DNA from: an uncultured Coriobacteriales bacterium
Lineage (GTDB): Bacteria > Actinomycetota > Coriobacteriia > Coriobacteriales > Eggerthellaceae
Direction of reading: 5' to 3'
Assembly (NCBI GenBank): GCA_946892075.1
Contig: CAMPNZ010000021.1
Coordinates: 1-22,092 of the forward strand
DNA length: 22,092 bases
Shown piece after piece: positions 15,845-22,092 of the stretch; the stretch's first letter is position 1; each line of letters opens with the position of its first letter. A program made the position numbers and the translations under genes. Under the pieces are notes generated by a model. It worked only from the letters and a program-made list of their open reading frames with translations. It made no database searches and was not told the origin of the DNA.

Positions 15845-16222
15845 CTACATACCCTCAATGAACAGGCTTTTCTTCATAATAGGACGGTTAAAGCTCAGAA
15901 TCGGGTTGCCGGCAATGGCGTTGCGTGCTAAGGTCATGCAGTCCGAGAAGTCAAGCGCGCTGGACGCAAACAAGCGTATCGCATACTCAACAATTTTGGG
16001 TTCGCTGATGTTGATCTCGCTTAATACCGAAAGCAGCACAGTTCCAATCATCGAGCGCGGCACGCGGTACACATCGCGCAAGGTAATCGCGCAGCGTGCA
16101 AGGTATTCGGGGTAGGTGCGCGCATTTCCTGACGCAATAATCGAGCGCGCTTTACGCGAGTTCACTTTGTCGTCGTTTAGCAGATAGCGCAACAGTACCG
16201 ATTCATCAATAATCGTATGCAT
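15845..16222 (-). CDS. PIN-domain-like protein (putative toxin, degenerate active site)
   Basis: The 125-residue protein has a PIN nuclease outline (VapC-like): IIDESVLLRYLLND at the N-terminus (Asp6 in the first acidic position), LARCAITLRDVYRVPRSMIG where PIN toxins usually read LAEVVYVLR..Y..., DFSDCMTLA with Asp91 and Asp94, and ILSFNRPIMK where the family has TFDkdF. Thus the second acid is Arg43 and the last Asp is Asn112, and RNase activity is doubtful. The ATG overlaps the antitoxin stop as TAATG, with AAGGAG just upstream inside the partner gene, so translation is coupled. The pairing with a RelB/DinJ-type protein supports a toxin-antitoxin role. Confidence 0.7.
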   Translation of the reverse strand: MHTIIDESVLLRYLLNDDKVNSRKARSIIASGNARTYPEYLARCAITLRDVYRVPRSMIGTVLLSVLSEINISEPKIVEYAIRLFASSALDFSDCMTLARNAIAGNPILSFNRPIMKKSLFIEGM

Positions 16223-17202
16223 TATTTCTCCTTGTAAGCGTGATAATTCTCACCCAGCAATGGCTTTTTTAGAACGTGTGGCGAATGCGCTTTGTACTCG
16301 GTATTGGCGTTTGCATGTGGTGCTGTTTTTGCGTGAGAAGCGGAATTACGGGAACTTCTCGTTTTGTGGGGTGCAGGAGGATTATGCTGCTCATCTGCGA
16401 TTTTGTGTTTCCCAGGATTGTTGTGCTGCTTCGCAATGTGCTGAGCAGTAGCGCCAGCACCAACACCAGTACCAGTACCCGCACCCGCGCTCGACGCCTT
16501 TGTTGCTGCGCTCGTGCCCAACGCACGCGTTGCCGCGCCAGATCCTGCGCGTTGAGCGCCTGCTGTACCCGTGCTATCTGCGCTGATGCGTTTTCCGGTT
16601 ATGCTCTCTGCGCTCATTGTGGCAGTGTCCGCAGCAGCAGCGTTGCGTTCCTCGCTATCATACTGCGCACGAGCACTGCTGCGTTCCCCGCTTACGGCGA
16701 CCGCATTAGCAGCGTTGCGTTTCCCGTTTTCACCTTCGGTTTCAGCTGGCCGCGCGTTCCCGCGCAAGGGCTCATCGTTAACAAGCCCCGCAAACAGCTC
16801 GTTATCAAACGCAAAACCCCTGTTCACATCATCAGAACCTTGAAACTCATCGCGTTCATCGTCCGACAAATTATACGTTCTGTCGCCTTCAATATTCGTG
16901 TCGCCAATAAGTCCATTGCCTATCATCATCTCGGGCGCAGACACCAGCGCGCTAATCCACGCGTCGCGTTCTTTCGCGCGTTTCATTGGCGAGGCGTACG
17001 GATTCAAGATGCCAAAATCTTTCCCGGTGCTCTTTTTCGTGGACGGCGTAATTTCAAAAGGGAAGGATTGCTTCGCAACGCATTCGGTAATAAAAATTCT
17101 AATCGCATCAGATGTTGTTAGACCCATCGAACAAAACAGTTCATCCGCCGCTTGCTTCAGCTCGCTTTTCACACGCGTTTGTAATAAGGAATCTTTATGC
17201 AT
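16222..17202 (-). CDS. RelB/DinJ-type antitoxin with very long low-complexity tail
   Basis: Residues 1-55 match the ribbon-helix-helix RelB/DinJ antitoxin pattern: TRVKSELKQAADELFCSMG, then LTTSDAIRIFITECV and FPFEI. Such antitoxins bind their own promoter as dimers and neutralise a toxin through the C-terminal part. The usual length is about 85-100 residues; this one is 326. After about 70 residues come an acidic stretch (NLSDDERDEF), then an Ala/Ser/Thr/Gly-rich region with TGTGVGAGATA, and a His/Asn/Pro/Lys-rich end. The tail is likely disordered. The gene overlaps the PIN-like gene by one base. The opposite strand also holds a long open frame, but that is Cys/Arg-rich and unlike any family I know. 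Confidence 0.75.
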   Translation of the reverse strand: MHKDSLLQTRVKSELKQAADELFCSMGLTTSDAIRIFITECVAKQSFPFEITPSTKKSTGKDFGILNPYASPMKRAKERDAWISALVSAPEMMIGNGLIGDTNIEGDRTYNLSDDERDEFQGSDDVNRGFAFDNELFAGLVNDEPLRGNARPAETEGENGKRNAANAVAVSGERSSARAQYDSEERNAAAADTATMSAESITGKRISADSTGTAGAQRAGSGAATRALGTSAATKASSAGAGTGTGVGAGATAQHIAKQHNNPGKHKIADEQHNPPAPHKTRSSRNSASHAKTAPHANANTEYKAHSPHVLKKPLLGENYHAYKEK

Positions 17203-17230
17203 GAACAGCCTTTTCTATACGATTTGTGCT

Positions 17231-17245
17231 ACACTCTCTAAGTGT
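17231..17245. promoter_or_regulatory. Candidate antitoxin operator
   Basis: ACACT-CTCTA-AGTGT is a 5-bp inverted repeat 30 bases upstream of the antitoxin start. Ribbon-helix-helix antitoxins commonly bind such short palindromes in their own promoter. The assignment rests on position and symmetry only. Confidence 0.4.
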
Positions 17246-17257
17246 GAGTTATCTACA

Positions 17258-17305
17258 TACAGTTTTCGTCCATCCAACAAAGCCGTTGTTAGACTGAAAA
17301 CTGTA
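17258..17305. repeat. Two-stem interrupted palindrome
   Basis: TACAGTTTTC (17258-17267) pairs with GAAAACTGTA (17296-17305), and inside it AACAA (17276-17280) pairs with TTGTT (17286-17290). It lies in the divergent promoter region and may be a regulator-binding site or a leader structure. Confidence 0.6.
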
Positions 17306-17605
17306 ATTCAATTGTATTACATTTCATTTCATCATGCTCTGAATATAGAGAAATTATGAAGAAAAATTCATGAAAAAAAATTTGTTACTTTTTCTCGTTG
17401 ATAACCAGAAAATAGCCGGTTACGTGGCATTATTAAATTATGAACACCTTGTAGTGAATAAAAATATTTCGACTTATTAACAATTTAGGCGTACAATAAG
17501 AACCATCCTGAATATATAGAAATCGTGAATAAATTCGGGAGTGTCTTATTGGAGGGGCTTGATTTAAACGAGCTTAATGTGTTTAGCGAGTAGAGGAGGG
17601 ATAAA

Positions 17606-19846
17606 ATGGAGAGACATATGACAGTCTGCCCTTATTGTGGTGCAGGTTGTAAATTCGACCTCGTTGTTGACGACGCTGGCAAAGTTGTTGCAGCTGAGGG
17701 GCTTGATGGTATTACCAATCAAGGCGAATTGTGTCTGAAGGGGCTTCACGGCTTCGATTTTATCAATGACACCAAAATTCTTACTCCACGCATCTACCAT
17801 CCTATGATTCGCCGCACCAAAGATTCAGATTTGGAGCGCGTAACCTGGGATGAAGCACTTGACTTTACAGCCAAAAAACTTATGGCTATTAAAGAAAAGT
17901 ACGGTCCAGATGCAATCATGTTAACAGGATCGTCACGTGGTCCTGGTAACGAAGCTAACTATGTTATGCAGAAGTTCACACGTGCATGCATAGGTACGAA
18001 CAACATCGATAACTGCGCACGAACTTGACACGGACCTACGGTCATCGGTCTGATGGACACAGTAGGTTCTGGATGCATGAGTGTAAACATTCCTGGTATG
18101 GAAGATGCTGAATGCATCATGTTATTTGGGTATAACCCCAGCGCATCACACCCTATCGTTTCTCGTCGTGTAGTAAAGGCGAAGGAAAAGGGTGCAAAAA
18201 TTATCGTATGCGACCCTCGTATTATTGAAACTGCTCGTATTGCAGATATGCACCTGCGTATCAAGAACGGCTGCAACGTGGCGTTCCTGAATGCATTTGC
18301 TAACTCAATTGTGTCACATGGTTTGCACGATAAAGCCTTTATTGACGCTCATACGAACGGCTTTGATGAGTGGTGGGAGACTATCAAGAAGTATACTCCC
18401 GAGTCAGTTGAGCACATTACTGGTGTTCCTGCTGCTGAAATTCACAAGGCTGCAGAAATCTATGCCACTGCTAAATCGGCAGTTCTTGGTTGGGGCATGG
18501 GCGTTGCACAGCAAAAGCAAAATGTACAAACGGTTCATACGCTTGCTGCAATTGCATGTATTGCGCACCAAATTGGTAAGCCAAATTCTGGTCTTGCTCC
18601 TGTTCGTGGTCAGAACAACGTACAGGGCTCATGCGATATGGGCATGTTGCCAAACCTGTATCCAGGCTATCAAAATGTTACCAATCCTGCGATGCGTAAA
18701 AAGTTTTCGAAGGCATGGGGCGTTCCTGAGGAAAAGCTTTCCGATCACGACGGATACAAGCTTACCGATGTGGGACATCTTGCTGAAGAGGGCAAAGTAC
18801 ATGCGTTCTACAACTTTGGTGAAGATCCTCTCCAAACGGAACCCGATTCTATCGAGCTTGAAGAGCAACTTCGCAAACTCGATTTATTCATTTGCCAAGA
18901 TATCTTTATGACGCAAACAACGCTCATTGCCGACGTTATCTTCCCAGGTACTTCATGGGGCGAGCACGACGGTGTGTTCTCTGCGTCCGACCGTACGTTC
19001 CAGCGCTTTATGGCTGCTGTTCCGCCTAAGGGCGAATGCTGGCACGACTGGCAAGTATTTGCCGAGCTGTCAACGCGTATGGGTTATCCGATGCACTATA
19101 ACGACACGCGCGAAATTTGGAACGAAATTCGCGAAACGTGCCCCGATTTCTATGGTGCTACGTACGATAAAATGGCTGGTGTTGGTCATGCTCAATGGCC
19201 TATTAGAACAATTAACCATCCGGGCACGCCTGTTTTGTTCTTGGGTGGCCAGTTTAATCAGCCCGATGGCCGCGCTAAATTGATGGCGCACGATTGGGAG
19301 CATCCTACCGAGCTTCCTGACGAGGAATATCCTCTCATCTTATGTACTGTTCGCGAAGTTGGTCACTATTCCTGCCGTTCAATGACAGGTAACTGCCGCG
19401 CGTTGTCACTGCTTGCTGAAGAGCCAGGTGAAATTCATATGCATCCTGATGATGCTAAGGCACGCGGTATTGGTGATGGCGAGTTAGTATGGGCGCATTC
19501 ACGCCGTGGCCGCTCGATGACACGTGCGGTTCACGATGAGCGCATCAACAAAGGTACGGTTTACATGACCTACCAGTGGTGGATTGGTAAGTGCAACAAC
19601 CTTACTATTCACGCTGTTGACGCGCGTTCGCATACACCTGAAGATAAGTTCAGTGCCTGCCAGGTTGACGCTATTGAAGATCAAGTATGGGCTGAACAGA
19701 AGCTTGAAGAGATGTATGACGATCTGAAGAAGCGCTTGGCCGATGCGACAGCAGCTCAAGACATCGATCCTGCTGCTGAACCAGAGCCAGAGTTTCAGTC
19801 GAAGGTTTGGGAGAAAGACCCAGAACCAAGCTACACAAACGCTTAG
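17606..19846 (+). CDS. fdhF: Selenocysteine-containing formate dehydrogenase H
   Basis: FdhF oxidises formate to CO2 with a Mo- or W-bis-MGD cofactor. The frame contains one in-frame TGA at 18026-18028 (codon 141), set in DNCART-U-HGPTVIGLMD, the same place and context as Sec140 of E. coli FdhF. Reading TGA as selenocysteine gives 746 residues (715 in E. coli). Cys8, Cys11, Cys15 and Cys43 bind the 4Fe-4S cluster; His142 follows Sec. MLPNLYPGYQNV, FICQDIFMTQT and the C-terminal molybdopterin-binding domain are intact, which argues against a nonsense mutation. The ATG has GAGGAGGG six bases upstream. A Glu/Pro-rich tail (last 30 residues) is an extra. No twin-arginine signal is present, so it is cytoplasmic, as in formate hydrogenlyase. 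Confidence 0.95.
18026..18066 (+). promoter_or_regulatory. Selenocysteine UGA and bacterial SECIS hairpin
   Basis: Starting seven bases past the UGA (18035), CCTAC (18035-18039) pairs with GTAGG (18062-18066). Inside, GTCATC (18041-18046) pairs with GAT-G-GAC (18052-18058, one bulged G). The apical loop is GGTCT, the same GGUCU loop region recognised by SelB in the E. coli fdhF SECIS. Its placement directly after the UGA is that of bacterial, not archaeal, elements. Confidence 0.9.
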
Positions 19847-19885
19847 CGTACGTGCGCCGCTTATCAGCGCACACATAAGACGAGT

Positions 19886-19978
19886 GCTAGCTGTTGTTGA
19901 ATTTGACTTTGCTTGCTGGTAGACAGAGGCCAGCAAGCAAAGTTGCAGGGGTGCAAAAGGTTCAGCAATTCTGCTAGC
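19886..19978 (+). promoter_or_regulatory. Long stem-loop between fdhF and the first ferredoxin-like gene
   Basis: ACTTTGCTTGCTGG (19906-19919) pairs perfectly with CCAGCAAGCAAAGT (19930-19943) around ten bases. Outside it, TTGTTGAA (19894-19901) pairs with TTCAGCAA (19961-19968, one G-U), and GCTAGC (19886-19891) pairs with GCTAGC (19973-19978). The whole gap can thus fold into one extended structure that ends just before the next ribosome site. No T-run follows, so processing, stability or attenuation is more likely than full termination. Confidence 0.75.
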
Positions 19979-19999
19979 TGAGGGGAAAGTGAGATTGCT

Positions 20000-20563
20000 A
20001 TGGACGCACAAGGTGTAGGAGCTCGGTGTGTTATGGCAGACCCAACCGCTTGCATTGGTTGTAAAACCTGCATGGCGGCATGTTTGGCTAAACATGATGT
20101 TACGGGCGATGTTGCTCAAGCTCGCCTGAATGTTATTTCAACTGCGGTTGTCTCAGCTCCTGTTGCATGTAGACATTGTACGGGCGCGCCGTGCGCATCG
20201 GTTTGCCCTACTCATGCGCTCTACAAAGATGGCGACAGGGTTGCTGTTGAAACAAGTCGTTGTATTGGTTGTCGAGGTTGTGTCATGGCGTGTCCCTTCG
20301 GGGCCGTCGACGTGGTTATGCAAACAACCACCGAAACTTTGGGGAATTTAGTGCTTCGTTCAGTGCAGCGCCCAATTGTTGTGAAGTGCGATTTGTGCGC
20401 CGATCGACCAGGCGGTCCTGCGTGTGTTGAAGCGTGTCCTACCAAGGGTTTGTTCGTGGTTGACCAGCAGAAACTTGCCGACAAAGTAAGGGAGAAGCGC
20501 CGCGAAGCTGCCAGTACGTCTACGTTGGGAGTATGCGCAAGTGTCGATTGCGTATCGGCATAG
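20000..20563 (+). CDS. Polyferredoxin-like 4Fe-4S electron carrier (HydN/HycB type)
   Basis: The 187-residue protein has four Cys-rich clusters: CIGCKTCMAAC, CRHCTGAPCASVCP, CIGCRGCVMACPFG and CDLCADRPGGPACVEACP. This is the four-cluster iron-sulfur pattern of HycB, HyfA and HydN. Such subunits carry electrons from FdhF to the hydrogenase. The ATG at 20000 has GAGGGGAAAG upstream; an in-frame ATG 11 codons later is an alternative. There is no membrane segment or signal, so it is cytoplasmic. It lies 153 bases after fdhF, beyond a long hairpin, and is followed by another hairpin and a second member of the same family. I cannot assign HydN rather than HycB from sequence alone. Confidence 0.9.
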   Translation: MDAQGVGARCVMADPTACIGCKTCMAACLAKHDVTGDVAQARLNVISTAVVSAPVACRHCTGAPCASVCPTHALYKDGDRVAVETSRCIGCRGCVMACPFGAVDVVMQTTTETLGNLVLRSVQRPIVVKCDLCADRPGGPACVEACPTKGLFVVDQQKLADKVREKRREAASTSTLGVCASVDCVSA

Positions 20564-20573
20564 GGGTGTGCAT

Positions 20574-20620
20574 AAGAAGCGAAAGCGCGCTGCATGTGGC
20601 CACGCGCGCTTTCGCTTCTT
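20574..20620 (+). terminator. Strong hairpin, possible partial terminator, between the two ferredoxin-like genes
   Basis: A perfect 17-bp stem, 20574-20590 with 20604-20620, encloses a 13-base loop. The right arm ends CTTCTT followed by one T, so the U-tract is short and mixed. It fills nearly all of the gap between the two genes. Because the next gene is part of the same pathway, partial termination or RNA processing is more likely than a full operon end. Confidence 0.65.
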
Positions 20621-20652
20621 TCATGTGGCAGCTTAATAGGTTAGGAGTGGGT

Positions 20653-21246
20653 GTGAATCGATTTATTGCCGTTGACCCCGACAAGTGCATTGGATGTGGT
20701 ACTTGTCGCGCGGCTTGTAGTGAGGGTCACCTTGAATATGGTCTGCAGGGAGAGCCGAGATTATCTGTTATCCAAACATCAGATATTTCAGCTGCTCTTG
20801 CATGCCATCATTGCGAAGGTGCTCCTTGTCTGCAAGTATGCCCGGTGAATGCCATCGAACATGATAATGGTTCAATCCATATCAATGAGCAAACATGCAT
20901 TGGCTGCAAATTGTGCGGCATTGCATGTCCTTTCGGTTGTATTCATCCATCGGGTACATCTATTGCTGGTGTAGCAGGTATTATGATGGCTACGCCAACA
21001 TATTCTAAGTCGCTTGAACCACTGCTCCGCTGGGAAGTTGGAGTAGTAACCTGCGCTGTAAAGTGCGATTTGTGCTCGTATGATCCCGTAGGAGGCCCTC
21101 GTTGCGTTGGCGCTTGTCCTACGAATGCACTTACGTACGTAAACGGCGAGCTTATGCAGGAAACTGTTAAAGAGCGTCGTCTTGAAACAGCTGCAGAGCA
21201 TGAGGTTCTTGTTGACGACCTCCACGCATATCGAGGGGAGGAATAA
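20653..21246 (+). CDS. Second 4Fe-4S electron-transfer subunit (HycB/HyfA type)
   Basis: From GTG 20653 (AGGAG five bases upstream) the protein is 197 residues and begins VNRFIAVDPDKCIGCGTC, the usual start of HycB/HyfA proteins (HycB is 203 residues). Four Cys clusters are present: CIGCGTCRAAC, CHHCEGAPCLQVCP, CIGCKLCGIACPFG and CDLCSYDPVGGPRCVGACP. The segment between clusters 3 and 4 is longer than in the upstream paralogue. Longer readings from 20533 would run through the 17-bp hairpin and overlap the previous gene. It ends two bases before the HyfB-like gene, so the pair is co-translated; this makes it the best candidate for the hydrogenase-bound electron carrier. Confidence 0.9.
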   Translation: MNRFIAVDPDKCIGCGTCRAACSEGHLEYGLQGEPRLSVIQTSDISAALACHHCEGAPCLQVCPVNAIEHDNGSIHINEQTCIGCKLCGIACPFGCIHPSGTSIAGVAGIMMATPTYSKSLEPLLRWEVGVVTCAVKCDLCSYDPVGGPRCVGACPTNALTYVNGELMQETVKERRLETAAEHEVLVDDLHAYRGEE

Positions 21247-21248
21247 GA

Positions 21249-22092
21249 GTGTTAGCAACTAATCTATTCTTATTCTCCATCCTCCTGTCGTGTGTCGGAG
21301 CGATAATATCGCTCTTTTTTTTGAAAAAGCCCAATACCTCTAAAATCATTGGTTGCGTATTTGGCGCTTTTTCCGCGCTTGCAGGATGTGGCTCGGGTTT
21401 AGTGGCTATGATTTGCCCTTCCGAGTATGTGCGCGTTGCAACACCGTTTTCGTTTGCCGACTTCAGTTTGATGCTTAATCCACTCGCTGGTTTGCTGATG
21501 TTGGTTATTTCGCTGCTTGCACTTGCAGCATGGATTTACGGTGTTAACTATTTTGATGAATACAAGAAAAACGGACTGGGTACCGTTGGTTTTTTTATGA
21601 ACCTCTTCATCGCGTCTATGGGCTTTGTTATTTGCTCCGACAACGCATTTTGGTTTCTCGTATTCTTCGAATTGATGTCATTGACATCATACTTCCTGGT
21701 TGTTATCGAGCAAAACGCCAACTCCATTAAAGGTGGTTTTTTGTATCTGATAATGGCTCATGTTGGTTTCTTTACCATCATGATTTCATTTTTCGTGATG
21801 TCGGGTATTACCGGCTCTTTCGAATTCCAATCGTTTAGAGAATATGGTTTCGATCCTATCATCGCATCGCTCGTATTCGTACTGTGCTTTATCGGCTTTG
21901 GTTGTAAAGCTGGTATGATTCCATTTCACTCATGGCTGCCGCAAGCTCACCCTGCTGCGCCTTCCAATGTATCAGCACTCATGTCTGGCGGCATGATTAA
22001 AATTGGTGTATTTGGAATGGTTAAAGTTGGGCTTGACATTTTGCAGTCTTCGCATTGTGAATTATGGTGGGGCATTTTAGTTTTGCTGTTTG
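21249..22092 (+). CDS. hyfB: Hydrogenase-4 subunit B-like, proton-pumping antiporter family (3' partial)
   Basis: An open frame of 281 codons from GTG 21249 runs off the window; GGGGAGGAATAA overlaps the previous stop and gives the ribosome site. It is hydrophobic throughout, with many membrane helices, and belongs to the NuoL/MrpA/HyfB family. Glu141 in FFELMSLTSYFLVV and Lys220 in GCKAGMIPFHSWLPQAHPAA are the conserved charged residues of the ion path, and SALMSGGMIKIGVFG is typical of HyfB/HycC. By family knowledge it is part of an energy-converting membrane hydrogenase that takes electrons from FdhF through ferredoxin-like subunits. The large and small hydrogenase subunits should follow outside the window. 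HycC is the alternative name. Confidence 0.85.
   Translation, partial: MLATNLFLFSILLSCVGAIISLFFLKKPNTSKIIGCVFGAFSALAGCGSGLVAMICPSEYVRVATPFSFADFSLMLNPLAGLLMLVISLLALAAWIYGVNYFDEYKKNGLGTVGFFMNLFIASMGFVICSDNAFWFLVFFELMSLTSYFLVVIEQNANSIKGGFLYLIMAHVGFFTIMISFFVMSGITGSFEFQSFREYGFDPIIASLVFVLCFIGFGCKAGMIPFHSWLPQAHPAAPSNVSALMSGGMIKIGVFGMVKVGLDILQSSHCELWWGILVLLF
21298..21322 (+). terminator. Intrinsic-terminator-like hairpin inside the 5' end of hyfB
   Basis: GAGCGAT (21298-21304) pairs with ATCGCTC (21308-21314) around AAT and is followed by eight T's (21315-21322). It lies about 50 bases after the GTG and codes for GAIISLFFL in the first membrane helix. By structure it is a good terminator. Whether it ends transcripts when hyfB is poorly translated is inference. 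Confidence 0.65.

Larger units (their letters stand above)
17203..17605. other. A+T-rich divergent intergenic region between the antitoxin gene and fdhF
   Basis: About 400 bases, much richer in A+T than the surroundings, between divergent genes, so it should hold both promoters. It contains palindromes at 17231-17245 and 17258-17305, imperfect direct repeats starting CTGAATATA at 17339 and 17508, and possible -10 boxes such as TACAAT (17492-17497) for fdhF. A 22-codon GTG frame (17525-17593) ends just before fdhF but has no ribosome site. Confidence 0.6.

Noticed and set aside
16276..17121. Long plus-strand open frame opposite the antitoxin gene
   Set aside because: It is Cys/Arg/Ser-rich with no family resemblance, while the minus strand has a clear RelB/DinJ N-terminus and a coupled downstream gene. 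It arises from the low-complexity tail on the other strand.
17525..17593. 22-codon GTG leader frame before fdhF
   Set aside because: No ribosome site and no recognisable peptide; kept only as a remark on the gap.
17606..18028. fdhF as a truncated pseudogene ended by TGA
   Set aside because: The frame resumes perfectly, the TGA is at the known Sec position, and a SECIS hairpin follows. All other motifs are intact.
20533..20652. Upstream start for the second ferredoxin-like gene
   Set aside because: It would overlap the previous gene and translate a 17-bp hairpin. GTG 20653 has AGGAG at the right distance and matches the usual HycB/HyfA start.
1..22092. tRNA or rRNA genes, insertion sequences, prophage genes
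   Set aside because: Reading for T-loop motifs, transposase or integrase frames and terminal repeats found none.

Overview
The window is a dense, mostly plus-strand bacterial segment. It suggests an anaerobic member of the Actinobacteria, probably class Coriobacteriia (Eggerthellaceae-like). That is an inference from gene content, moderate GC, frequent GTG starts and the type of formate dehydrogenase and hydrogenase-4 genes. No rRNA or tRNA gene is present to settle the taxonomy.

Left part (1-8207). A 5'-truncated protein joins an FAD-dependent dehydrogenase to a C-terminal Sua5/TsaC (threonylcarbamoyl-AMP synthase) domain. After it come an alpha/beta hydrolase of the lysophospholipase/monoglyceride lipase type, glycerol kinase (glpK), ribose-5-phosphate isomerase B (rpiB), serine hydroxymethyltransferase (glyA) and uracil phosphoribosyltransferase (upp). 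The order sua5 - rpiB - glyA - upp - atp is the ancient Gram-positive arrangement also seen in Bacillus subtilis (ywlC...rpiB-glyA-upp-atp). Here the hydrolase-glpK pair lies inside it, and the sua5 member is a fusion. The hydrolase start is preceded by two long overlapping inverted repeats in A-B-A'-B' order, one of which covers the ribosome-binding site.

Middle part (8208-15575). A complete F1Fo ATP synthase operon, atpI-like-B-E-F-H-A-G-D-C, ends in a textbook intrinsic terminator. The Fo part is loosely spaced, with a hairpin upstream of the Shine-Dalgarno of each of atpB, atpE and atpF. The F1 part is tightly packed, with overlapping or abutting genes. The c subunit lacks the known Na+ ligands, so H+ coupling is likely. 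Subunit b carries a signal-peptide-like N-terminus.

Right part (15576-22092). A minus-strand toxin-antitoxin-like pair consists of a RelB/DinJ-type antitoxin with a very long low-complexity tail and a PIN-like protein with a degenerate acidic site. It is divergent from a formate hydrogenlyase-type locus: a selenocysteine-containing formate dehydrogenase H (in-frame UGA with an adjacent bacterial SECIS hairpin), two polyferredoxin-like electron carriers, and the start of a hydrogenase-4 membrane subunit (HyfB-like), cut by the window end. Together these would pass electrons from formate to an energy-converting hydrogenase. The resulting ion gradient could be used by the ATP synthase encoded alongside. 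Strong hairpins occupy each larger intergenic gap of this locus, and a perfect terminator-like hairpin plus U8 lies just inside hyfB.
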